In this document: piece by piece, positions 24,527-33,300 of the stretch
Layout: the number at the start of each line of letters is the position of its first letter
Position numbering within the stretch: position 1 is the first letter of the stretch
Origin: Prevotella sp.
GTDB lineage: Bacteria; Bacteroidota; Bacteroidia; Bacteroidales; Bacteroidaceae
Reading direction: 5' to 3'
Assembly (NCBI GenBank): GCA_017651265.1
Contig: JAGCDO010000049.1
Location: 1 to 64,000 of the forward strand
Length of the DNA: 64,000 bases
Translations under genes and position numbers: made by a program
Notes under the pieces: generated by a model
The model's input: only the letters and a program-made list of their open reading frames with translations
What the model was told of the DNA's origin: nothing
Database searches by the model: none

Positions 24527-24548
24527 ATATTTGCAGTAAAATATGTCG

Positions 24549-24556
24549 TATTTTTG
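24549..24556 (+). promoter_or_regulatory. Promoter minus-7 box of the aromatic-repeat protein gene
   Basis: TATTTTTG, 28 bp before the ATG at 24585. Chosen among three TAnnTTTG matches (also 24503 and 24526) because its distance to the TAGG pair equals that in two other promoters. Confidence 0.7.
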
Positions 24557-24584
24557 CACTGAATTTAAAATATATGTGAGCGAT

Positions 24585-25568
24585 ATGAAAAAATTAATCT
24601 TATCAGCACTCCTTTTCGGAGCCGTATCTTTGGGCGCAATGGCTCAGGATGATGTTTACTTCACCCCCAGTAAGAGCGTGAAGAAATCAATGAGCTCTTA
24701 CGAGGTGATCAATGATTCTCCCGCTCCTCTTAGCGGCAGCAACCGCGACGTGGACGAGTACAATCGTCGTGGTAAGTCAAGTAGCTATTTCAAGAAGATA
24801 GGTACTGACTCTCTGGGCAATGATATCATTGAATTCCATTCGAGTGCAGAGGATATAACGGATACATTGGCTGTCTATCCGGGCACGAAGGTGGAATACT
24901 CGGTGGAAGATGACTATAAGTACAGTCGCCGGTTGAGTCGTTTCGACGACTACTACTGGTACGACCCCTGGCTCTATGGTTATTATGGATTTGGTCCGTA
25001 CTGGCGTTACCGCTATACAGGATTCTGGTATGATCCCTGGTTTGGCTATTATGGCGGCTGGTACGATCCTTGGTACTATGGCTACTATGGCATTTACGAT
25101 CCCTGGTACTATGGCTATTACGGCTGGGGCTACCCCTATAGCCGTTGGGGATACGCTTACTATGGTACTACATGGTATGTACCTGGCGGTCGCCGTTATT
25201 CCAGCAGCGGGGTGACAGGTACCAGCAACCACGGAACGGTTGGTCGTCCCGGTACGACTATCGCGAAAGGTGGTAACTACGGAGGCTATCGTGGCAACGG
25301 TCAGACAACCCGCGCCTATGATGCATCCCAGAACCGTAACAGCAATAGGACAACGGCCACATCTCCGGGACGTTTCGGTAATAATCGTAACACCAACGTG
25401 AACACCAACAACAACCGTACCTATACACCTACTCCTGTAACCACCAGCAGAAGTACTGGTAGCAATGGCGGCGGTGGCGGTTTCAGCGGCGGTGGCGGCG
25501 GTGGAACCCGTAGCAGCGGCAGCACTGGCGGCGGTGGTGGCGGCGGTCGTTTCGGTGGCAGAAGATAA
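24585..25568 (+). CDS. Exported aromatic-repeat, Gly-rich protein
   Basis: Not a known family. 327 residues: a signal peptide (MKKLILSALLFGAVSLGAMA, cut before QDD), an N-terminal polar part (21-120), a block of Tyr/Trp-rich repeats (about 125-195) built on YDPWYYGYYG, and a disordered tail rich in Asn/Thr/Ser that ends in long Gly runs and RRR-like charge (GGRFGGRR). About two thirds of the 70-residue repeat block is aromatic or Gly. The block and tail suggest an adhesive, phase-separating or glycan-stacking surface material rather than an enzyme. No cysteine chemistry. It is controlled by a paired TAGG operator shared with two other exported proteins. The start at 24585 is set by the signal peptide. 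Confidence 0.85.
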   Translation: MKKLILSALLFGAVSLGAMAQDDVYFTPSKSVKKSMSSYEVINDSPAPLSGSNRDVDEYNRRGKSSSYFKKIGTDSLGNDIIEFHSSAEDITDTLAVYPGTKVEYSVEDDYKYSRRLSRFDDYYWYDPWLYGYYGFGPYWRYRYTGFWYDPWFGYYGGWYDPWYYGYYGIYDPWYYGYYGWGYPYSRWGYAYYGTTWYVPGGRRYSSSGVTGTSNHGTVGRPGTTIAKGGNYGGYRGNGQTTRAYDASQNRNSNRTTATSPGRFGNNRNTNVNTNNNRTYTPTPVTTSRSTGSNGGGGGFSGGGGGGTRSSGSTGGGGGGGRFGGRR

Positions 25569-25577
25569 GCGTTTAGC

Positions 25578-25593
25578 CCCTCTACGGAGGGGC
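25578..25593 (+). terminator. Stable UACG hairpin after the aromatic-repeat gene
   Basis: CCCCTC and GAGGGG close a TACG loop, a very stable tetraloop type in RNA. No T-run follows, so it may be a stability or attenuation element rather than a full terminator. A related CCCTC..GAGGG stretch lies inside the ccsA-like gene (53170-53200). Confidence 0.6.
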
Positions 25594-25644
25594 ACGCTCT
25601 CATAAGTCTTTCATTATTAACAAATATATTTTCAGGAAATGATT

Positions 25645-27213
25645 ATGAAGAAGATTTTTACTATAGCTGCACTCGCTTTGGCTGTAATGCCACTGGCAGC
25701 ACAAGAAACGTATGAGAATGCTAACATCGCTACAGAAGATCTCAATGGAACCGCTCGCTATGTAGGTATGGGTGGTGCCATGGAGGCACTGGGAGCCGAT
25801 ATTTCAACCATTGGTACGAACCCCGCAGGTATCGGACTCTTCCGTCATACCATGGCCAGTACCTCACTGAGCGGTCTTGAGTTGCAGGATGCAGAGGACT
25901 TCAGCATCGGTAAGAAGTCAAAGGTGAGCTTCGACCAGATCGGTTTCGTCTATGCACACCGCTCCGGAGAGAGATCGTTCCTGAACTTCGCATTCAACTA
26001 CCACAAGAGTCGTAACTTCAACGATCTGACCGATGTCAGCGACGGACTCCATGGTGCATCGCAGAACAAACTCTCTTATGCCAAGGGCTTTGAGCAGTTG
26101 TTCGATCTGAATTTCGGTAATACGGTCACCGGAAACTCCAACGCCTTCTCGCAGGTTGACTACCTCTATTATAATGGTCTTCTGAGTGATGACGAAGGTA
26201 ACCTGTTCTACAATGAGGCCAATGGCTATCTGATGCGCAAGGCCTCCAAAGGACATATCGGTGACTATAACTTCAACCTGAGCGGCAATATCAACGACCG
26301 TGTTTATCTGGGTTTGACATTAGGCATCAAGGACGTGAACTATAAGTCGTACAGTGAATACACCGAGCAGCTGCTGGACTATAACAACAGGGGTATCGGT
26401 AGTACCACACTGGCTGACGAGCGTCGTATCGACGGATCGGGCTTCGACATCAAGGCCGGTATCATCTTCCGTCCGATCGAGACCTCTCCGTTCCGCATCG
26501 GTCTGTATGTGAATACACCGACATGGTACGACCTGAAGACTTCCAACTACACGGAGTTAATCAATAACACCAATGTGGGTCTCTACAAAAGCTTCAACAG
26601 TAGCGAGGTGTACGAGTATAAGCTCTATACCCCATGGAAATTCGGTGCTTCATTGGGACACACCGTTGGTAACTGGCTGGCACTGGGATTCACCTATGAG
26701 TATGCTGACTACAGTAATCTCGACAGTCGTTACAATACCGGCGGTACCTACGACTGGTATTACGATAACTACTACGAAGACAGCGAGAGCGACTACGTGA
26801 TGAACAATCACACTGAGTCATCGCTCAAAGGTGTTCATACCCTGAAGGTAGGTGGTGAGTACATGTTTGAAGACGGTCTTTCCCTGCGTGTAGGCTTCAA
26901 CTATCTGTCTCCTATGTATAGCAAGGACGGCTACAAAGACGGTTCACTCGACAGTCCTGGATCCTACTATGCATCAGCCACCGACTATACCAACTGGAAG
27001 GGAACAACCCGTGTAACGATTGGTGCTGGCTACCGCATCGGTAAGATGTGTGTTGACTTAGCCTACCAGTATAGTCAGAAGAGCGGTGACTTCAGTCCGT
27101 TCATGAGCTATTGGACCGCAGATGGCCAGAATATGTCAGACAATATCTGCAATCCCGTGAAACTTGACAAGGAGCGCCATCAGGTGTTGTGCACCCTCGG
27201 TTACCATTTCTAA
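25645..27213 (+). CDS. OmpP1/FadL-type outer membrane protein
   Basis: 522 residues; a signal peptide (MKKIFTIAALALAVMPLAAQ) and a beta-barrel with the FadL-like N-terminal hatch (GTARYVGMGGAMEALGADI, then TIGTNPAGIGLFR). It should let hydrophobic compounds through the outer membrane. The barrel ends in a C-terminal aromatic (GYHF), as needed for insertion by BAM. An ATG 6 bp earlier is also possible. The gene follows the aromatic-repeat gene by 76 bp with a hairpin between. Next gene overlaps nothing but begins 11 bp after its stop. Confidence 0.86.
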   Translation: MKKIFTIAALALAVMPLAAQETYENANIATEDLNGTARYVGMGGAMEALGADISTIGTNPAGIGLFRHTMASTSLSGLELQDAEDFSIGKKSKVSFDQIGFVYAHRSGERSFLNFAFNYHKSRNFNDLTDVSDGLHGASQNKLSYAKGFEQLFDLNFGNTVTGNSNAFSQVDYLYYNGLLSDDEGNLFYNEANGYLMRKASKGHIGDYNFNLSGNINDRVYLGLTLGIKDVNYKSYSEYTEQLLDYNNRGIGSTTLADERRIDGSGFDIKAGIIFRPIETSPFRIGLYVNTPTWYDLKTSNYTELINNTNVGLYKSFNSSEVYEYKLYTPWKFGASLGHTVGNWLALGFTYEYADYSNLDSRYNTGGTYDWYYDNYYEDSESDYVMNNHTESSLKGVHTLKVGGEYMFEDGLSLRVGFNYLSPMYSKDGYKDGSLDSPGSYYASATDYTNWKGTTRVTIGAGYRIGKMCVDLAYQYSQKSGDFSPFMSYWTADGQNMSDNICNPVKLDKERHQVLCTLGYHF

Positions 27214-27224
27214 AAGATTATACA

Positions 27225-28712
27225 GTGATACATTATAAAAGGACTCTATTCATTAGCTGCATGCTTTTCTTAGCATGCAGCTATGTTTGTTCTCAGAACA
27301 AGCGTGAGTTTCGTGGTGCCTGGATACAGGCAGTGAACGGACAGTGGCTCGGAGTAGGAAAGCAGAAGATGCAAGAAACGCTGACCTATCAGTTGAATGA
27401 ACTACAGAAAGATGGGGTGAACGCCATCATCTTCCAGGTACGTCCGGAATGTGATGCGCTCTACCAGAGCAGTATAGAGCCATGGAGTCGTTTCCTGACA
27501 GGTAAGCAGGGTGTAGCCCCGTCACCTTATTGGGATCCGCTGCAGTGGATGGTCACGGAGTGTCATAAACGAGGCATGGAACTGCATGCCTGGATCAATC
27601 CTTACAGGGCCAAGACAAAAACTACCCATGAGCTCGACAGTCGTCATGTAGCCATCAGACATCCGGAGTGGGTGTTCGAGTATGACGATCAGTATATCCT
27701 GAATCCCGCCATTCCCGAGTGCCGTAACTTCATCTGTCATGTGGTGGGCGACATCGTGCGCCGTTATGATGTGGATGGTTTGCATATCGACGATTACTTC
27801 TATCCTTATCCTGCTGCCGGTCAGACCATCCCTGACGACCAGTTGTTCCGCAGCAATCCCAGAGGATTCACCAACAAAGGCGACTGGCGCCGTGATAACG
27901 TGAACCTCTTCATCCGTCAGCTCAGCGATACCATCCACCAGAACAAGCCGTGGGTGAAATTTGGTGTTTCGCCGTTCGGCATCTACCGCAACAAGAAGAA
28001 CGATCCCAACGGTAGTAATACCAATGGCTTGCAGAACTACGACGATCTCTATGCCGATGTTCTTCTCTGGGTGAACAAGGGATGGGTGGACTATAATGTA
28101 CCGCAGCTGTATTGGGAGATCGGTCATAAATCAGCCGACTACCAGGAACTGATAGGGTGGTGGAACAGATATGCTTCCAACCGTCCGCTGTTCATCGGTG
28201 AGGATGTGGAACGCACCGTGAAGAATGCTGATCTGCGCAATCCCAATGTGCACCAGCTGGCCGCTAAGGTACAGCTGCGCTCACAGATGAGGAACGTACA
28301 AGGTGCTGTTCTTTGGTATGCCAAGGCCGCAGTGGATAACATCGGTAACTACGGTACGTCACTTCGCAGTACCTATTGGAGGTATCCTGCCCTGCAGCCG
28401 AAGATGGACTTTATCGACGGCAAGGCACCCAAGAAGGTGCGTAAACCCAAGGTTATCAATACCCAAGAAGACGGTAATGTGATTTTCTGGCGCGAGCCGA
28501 AGGGTAAGGGCTGGAAGAACCAGGCTGTGCGCTATGTGGTGTATCGCTTCAACAACGGAGAGCGTATCAATATCGACGATCCCTCGCATATCGTTGCCAT
28601 CACCCCCAACACCTTCTACCGTCTGCCAGCCCGCAGTCAGCACTCCACCTATGTCATCACTGCCCTCGACCAACTAAGTAACGAGAGTAAGATCAAGAAG
28701 GTGAAGTACTAA
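27225..28712 (+). CDS. Family-10-like glycosyl hydrolase (GHL10/DUF187)
   Basis: 495 residues from a GTG start at 27225, which gives a proper signal peptide (VIHYKRTLFISCMLFLACSY, cleavage near SQ); there is no ATG in a suitable place and the longer frame overlaps the porin gene. The catalytic barrel shows REFRGAWIQAVNG, VDGLHIDDYFYPYP and WINPYRAK. Members are thought to act on bacterial glycans, including peptidoglycan-derived sugars; the substrate here is unknown. A C-terminal fibronectin-like segment is likely (from about residue 415). It joins the phosphoesterase gene with the stop and start codons adjacent (TAA then ATG). Confidence 0.85.
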   Translation: MIHYKRTLFISCMLFLACSYVCSQNKREFRGAWIQAVNGQWLGVGKQKMQETLTYQLNELQKDGVNAIIFQVRPECDALYQSSIEPWSRFLTGKQGVAPSPYWDPLQWMVTECHKRGMELHAWINPYRAKTKTTHELDSRHVAIRHPEWVFEYDDQYILNPAIPECRNFICHVVGDIVRRYDVDGLHIDDYFYPYPAAGQTIPDDQLFRSNPRGFTNKGDWRRDNVNLFIRQLSDTIHQNKPWVKFGVSPFGIYRNKKNDPNGSNTNGLQNYDDLYADVLLWVNKGWVDYNVPQLYWEIGHKSADYQELIGWWNRYASNRPLFIGEDVERTVKNADLRNPNVHQLAAKVQLRSQMRNVQGAVLWYAKAAVDNIGNYGTSLRSTYWRYPALQPKMDFIDGKAPKKVRKPKVINTQEDGNVIFWREPKGKGWKNQAVRYVVYRFNNGERINIDDPSHIVAITPNTFYRLPARSQHSTYVITALDQLSNESKIKKVKY

Positions 28713-29807
28713 ATGAACAAAATGGCAATGATCATATTCATGTTGTTGCCCCTCTTGGGCAATGTGTATGTGCTATGGCATGTATGGCGCATTCTGCCGC
28801 TTCCCACCTGGGCGAAAATCGTGGTGGTATCGGTGATGCTGTTCGCCTTCCTGCTGTTGTTCGTCGGGTTCTCCCGTCATATACACCTGAGTATGCCCCT
28901 TGCCACGGTGGTCTATGAGATCGGCACCTCGTCGCTGTTCATCCTGCTCTACCTGTTCATGGCTTTCCTCTTGTTGGATATCGGGCGCGTTTTACACCTG
29001 GTACCAGCACACTTCCTGAAGAACAGCTGGGCAGGTACGCTCACGGTTACGATAGCCATGCTGGTGATCTTCATCTATGGCAATATCCATTATCATCAGA
29101 AGTACAGACAGCCGTTGACGCTGACCACCCAGAAAACCCTCAGTCGCCCGATGAAGGTGGTGATGTTGAGCGATTTGCACCTTGGCTATCATAACCGAAG
29201 AGGCGAATTGGCCAAGTGGGTGAACCGCATCAATGAAGAAAAAGCTGATTTGATTCTGGTGGCTGGTGATATCATCGACAAGAACATTCAGCCGCTTGAA
29301 GAGCAGGAGATGCACCAGGAGTTCCTTCGTTTGAATGCTCCCGTTGTAGCTTGTTTAGGTAATCATGAGTATTACGGAGGCGAGTCGAACGCACTGCTGT
29401 TCTATAAGAAAGCCGATATCACCTTACTGCGTGATAGCATGATAACGGTAGGTGATGTGTGTATCATTGGCAGGGACGACCGTACGCATCCCAAACGAAA
29501 GACACTCAAGGAGTTGATGAATGGTGTTGACCGTTCTAAATACCTCATTCTGCTCGACCATCAGCCCTATCATCTTGAGGAGGCAGAGCAGAACGGCATT
29601 GATTTCCAGTTGAGCGGGCACACCCATCACGGTCAGGTATGGCCCATCTCTTGGATTACCGATCGGATCTACGAGTGTGCCTTCGGCGAATGGCAACGAG
29701 GGAACACCCGCTATTATGTAACCAGCGGCATGGGCCTTTGGGGTGGAAAGTTCCGAATCGGTACCCGTTCAGAGTATGTGGTGGCAGAGATTACACCCGA
29801 CAGGTAG
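28713..29807 (+). CDS. Membrane-anchored metallophosphoesterase
   Basis: 364 residues. Four membrane segments occupy the first 135 residues; a calcineurin-like domain follows with SDLHLG, GDIID, GNHEY and GHTHHGQ, the complete metal and phosphate ligands. This is the YkuE/YaeI-type arrangement, in which the enzyme acts on lipid-linked phosphates such as UDP-diacylglucosamine-like substrates; the actual substrate is not shown. The ATG follows the previous stop codon directly, so translation is coupled. A terminator overlaps its end. Confidence 0.88.
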   Translation: MNKMAMIIFMLLPLLGNVYVLWHVWRILPLPTWAKIVVVSVMLFAFLLLFVGFSRHIHLSMPLATVVYEIGTSSLFILLYLFMAFLLLDIGRVLHLVPAHFLKNSWAGTLTVTIAMLVIFIYGNIHYHQKYRQPLTLTTQKTLSRPMKVVMLSDLHLGYHNRRGELAKWVNRINEEKADLILVAGDIIDKNIQPLEEQEMHQEFLRLNAPVVACLGNHEYYGGESNALLFYKKADITLLRDSMITVGDVCIIGRDDRTHPKRKTLKELMNGVDRSKYLILLDHQPYHLEEAEQNGIDFQLSGHTHHGQVWPISWITDRIYECAFGEWQRGNTRYYVTSGMGLWGGKFRIGTRSEYVVAEITPDR

Positions 29808-29818
29808 TTGCCTGTCGG
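29797..29818. terminator. Bidirectional terminator
   Basis: CCGACAGG (29797-29804) and CCTGTCGG (29811-29818) around TAGTTG, with TTATTT after it on the plus strand. The loop holds the phosphoesterase stop codon, and the stop of the convergent lipoprotein gene begins at 29819. Confidence 0.85.
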
Positions 29819-30226
29819 TTATTTCGTGTAGTCTTTCGGTGTGAACAGGTAGTCGTACAGTTTCTTTCCTTTGTCCTTCGACGAGAAGTAAATATAACGG
29901 AAGTTATACTTTGCCTCCTTGTAGCGTATCAGGGTAGGGGCGTTCATCACATCGCTGAGCAATGCCTTATGGATATCCTTCTCAGCATCACCCGTCAGCA
30001 GCGTATCGGCTTCACCCCGCAAGGAATAGTAATAACAAATGGTCTTACTCCCGCGATCGAAGGTCATACTATCGGAGATAACGTTTGCATCAACAGGTGC
30101 AGGACAGTATTTCTCCGTATATTCCTTACATTCCCGTTCCGTCCTTTCGTCCAGGTTCTCATGACAGGCACTGAGTCCTGCCCCCAAAATCATTGCCATC
30201 ATCATGGCCCGCATTAATCCTTTCAT
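29819..30226 (-). CDS. Small lipoprotein of unknown function, 135 aa
   Basis: A lipoprotein signal (MKGLMRAMMMAMILGAGLSAC, Cys21) precedes a mature part of about 115 residues with two further cysteines (REC and KYC) that could form a disulfide. The rest has no motif I know; it resembles DUF-type single-domain lipoproteins of Prevotella. No promoter box is visible upstream; it lies 84 bp downstream, on the same strand, of the large tamB gene and might be read through from it. Confidence 0.8.
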   Translation of the reverse strand: MKGLMRAMMMAMILGAGLSACHENLDERTERECKEYTEKYCPAPVDANVISDSMTFDRGSKTICYYYSLRGEADTLLTGDAEKDIHKALLSDVMNAPTLIRYKEAKYNFRYIYFSSKDKGKKLYDYLFTPKDYTK

Positions 30227-30229
30227 ATT

Positions 30230-30258
30230 TCACAATTTGACAATTTCACAAATTCACG
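30230..30258. repeat. ACAATTTG octamer run
   Basis: CACAATTTG, ACAATTTC, ACAAATTC, ACG: three degenerate 8-bp units between the lipoprotein start and the 7-bp array that follows. Confidence 0.6.
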
Positions 30259-30272
30259 ATTATAGCACTAAT

Positions 30273-30314
30273 CTCTCACCTCTCACCTCTCACTTCTCAC
30301 CTCTCACCCCTCAC
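30273..30314. repeat. CTCTCAC heptamer run (GTGAGAG on the minus strand)
   Basis: Six units: CTCTCAC three times, TTCTCAC, CTCTCAC, CCCTCAC. On the tamB strand it begins in the stop codon (TGA at 30313-30311) and reads GTGAGAG downstream. Confidence 0.9.
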
Positions 30315-33300
30315 TTCTTAATTCCAAACAAGTCACGCCAGTTATTAAAGTCCTTCTTCATGATCAGACCCACACCCTGTGTGGTAAGACTGTTTCGGGT
30401 GAAATACCTGTCGTTAGTCTGGTTATACACCTTAATGGCCAGGTTACCGCTGGGGAACAGCAGGTAGCGCACATCGAAGTCACCGATGAACGATGTGGTG
30501 GCATTGGCATTATCGCGGTAGCCGAACTGTCCGTTAATCAGTAATCGGTTGTTCAGCAGTCGTCCGCTGAGCAGACCCTCGTATTCGGCATTGTTCCATC
30601 CCTCATCACCTGTAGAGATATTTGCGCCGAAGTTCCAGTTACTGGTGTTGACGAACGAGCTCAGCACCGAGTTGATCTGCTGACTGATGGTGCCGCTAAG
30701 TAACGACTGCATGGCCAGACTGGTCTGACTCTGGGTGTTGTTCTCCCCGGCGTTGTTGGTGTTCTGCGTATAGAAACGACCGATGCTGAGCAGGTATATC
30801 ACCTGTTGGTTCATCTCCTCCTCGCCGTTGATGAGTGCCCTTACCATTTGCTTGGCATCGGTATTGACGGTAGGCAGGTCGAGGTCGAACTCCACATGTG
30901 GCTCCTGCGGTGTTCCAGTGATATTCATCAGACAGTCAACACGGATATTATTACTACTGAAACTCCTACCGATCTGCAGGTCGGAAAGGGGAACGCCACT
31001 GACGGTGTATAGCGCCTTCAAGTTCAGTACGGCATCATAGGGATCACCGCCAAAGACGATGGTGCTGCCCTGCTGGAACTGGAAGTCCTTCTTGATGATG
31101 TTCTGGATGGTGAGCTTATAGACACCATGGTCCACATTATAGTTTCCGAACATATCGAACGCTCCCTTATTAAAATAGGTAGCATGGATGGCCCCGTTAC
31201 CGTTCAGTGCGATATAGTCGCCACTGGTCTGATCCATCAGCACCCGCAGGGTGAAGTCGGGCGTGGTATTGATCAGGAAGTTGATATGGATATCCGAAGG
31301 AATATCCGGTCGTTCTACGATTTCCCCTGACACTTTCTGCACCGTCTCCGATTCGTTCTTATCTCTCCACGTGATGAACTCCTGTTTAGAGATGGCATCC
31401 GGACTCGCTGCATTGTATTCAATGAACGAGTTACGTTCAGGTGTTCCGCTGATGTCGAAGTCAATCCGTCCGCTTCGTCCTGTGATGGCGCAGTTTCCTG
31501 AAGCAATGACCGTGCCGTAGAACGTGTTATCGCCGTAGGTGGGGAAGTCGTAGCACAGCAAGTGTTGCGCCTGAATATCCAGGTCGAAAGTGAGTCGGGT
31601 GAGATGTTTATGGTGCAGAGCTCCGCTGAGGATACCAATGTTTCCATTCCTGTCGCGTATGGTATCAGCCCGGAAGATAATCTCGTCGGGAATCAGTCTG
31701 ACGGTATCGTTCTGCATCACATAATGCGTATTCAGTGTGGTGATGTCGAAGCCGCCGTTACCCACGATCATACCAGTGAGGTTGATCTCACTGAGGTCGC
31801 CAGCCAACCGCAGGTCGCCCGTACCCCTTGCCTCCACATTGTCCATGAAACTCCCGCAGAACGACTCCAGGAACTCCAGTCGTGTGTTCCTGGCACCAAT
31901 GGCCAGATCGATCTCATGTCGGGCAGGCGACACGAAGCCTTTGACGAGCGTCTGTGCCTGATCCGTTTCATCGGCATGGGCATCGATATCGATCTGCTTG
32001 TCCTCCTCGTTCCAGTTCACTGCTGCATAGAGCGTTCCCATTCTTCCTTCCTGGAAACGGAACTCGCCTACCGACAGGTTGGCGTAGGCCTGGGGATGAT
32101 GGAAGACCGACTTGACGCAAGCCTTACCCGAGGCCTTACCGCTGAATTCCACCGAATGGAAGTTCACGAGGTTCAGGATATAGTTCACGTCCACATCCTG
32201 TAAGTCGGCCACGAGTGAGTCGGCCGCCGATTCCGTGCCCTTACCAGTGATGATGATATGCTGTTTGTTATGCTCGATGGCGAAGTAGTCAACCAGCAGG
32301 TTCTTTTCGCTATAGATGATATCCGAGGGCTGCACGTGCCATACGGTGTCGTTCACCAGCACTTCCGAGGGGTGGATACGCATGTGTGCCGCTGCCTTCC
32401 CCTGGTCGGTCTTGAAGAACTCCGTGGTACTGTTGAATGTTCCCTTGATGGGGTGGGGCTGGTTGTTGTTCCAGTTCAGACTGGTGATGAGCTCGTTATT
32501 CGCGGCGTTGGCATTGAGGTTGATGTCCAGTCGCTGACCGTTATCCATCAGTTTGCGCAGATGACTGCTCACGAGGAGCTCGTTCACATCCGATGTGTGC
32601 AGACTCACAATGCCGTCTTCATAGCTTCCGCCATCGTAGGTGAAAGCCGGTAACCGCATGGTCATATCCATCTTCTGCGCCTGGTCGTTCATGGTTCCTT
32701 CCACATGCATCGGCTGGTTCAGCGTCACGGGGATATGGAGGAAGGTGTTGAGCCAGTCAGACCGTGTGATATCTGCGTTGATGGTAAAGTTGTTATGACG
32801 CACATTGTTGGTCTTGGGCAGACCGGGCAGGGTGGGGAGCTTCGAGCCGATGAAGTTGATGATGCTCTGTGGCAGCGAAGCATAGTCGTACTGACCTTGG
32901 ATATTCACATTACCGAAGTCGCTCTGCATGTTCAGGTACCGCACGTCTCCGTCATTGGCCGCCAGCAGGTGAAGGTCGTTCAAAGCGTAACTTTCCTCCG
33001 AGGAGGTCATTGAGAAATTGCTGATGTCGAGCGTACCGTTCATGTTACTGAGCGAGTTACCGGTGAAGTCGGCATCGATGTCGGCATCGAAAGAAGCATC
33101 CTTGAACTGGTTCGACAGATGCAGGGCCTGCGGATTGAAGTGGCGAACGGTACCGGTGAGGTTGGCTTTCGACTGCTGACCGTTTAATAGAATCATACCT
33201 GAAACATCAATGTCGCCATTGGGATCCGTCAGGGTCAGCTGACCGTTAAAGGTGTTCTTCTGATAATCACCATCAATGGATAAGTCGTTGTATACGTAGT

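Noticed and set aside
24503-24533. TATCTTTG (24503) and TATATTTG (24526) as main promoters of the aromatic-repeat gene
   Set aside because: The first lies between the two TAGG sites and the second overlaps the nearer one; the box at 24549 has the distance seen in the two other TAGG promoters.
24777-25595. 272-residue open frame on the minus strand
   Set aside because: It is antisense to the Gly/Tyr-rich gene; GGN and TAY codons on one strand give few stops on the other. It has no promoter or family match.
29639-30217. 192-residue plus-strand frame over the small lipoprotein
   Set aside because: Antisense shadow; it crosses the strong terminator at 29797-29818 and has no start context.
30204-30467. 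87-residue plus-strand frame across the tamB end
   Set aside because: It runs through the CTCTCAC heptamers and antisense to tamB, without promoter or signal.
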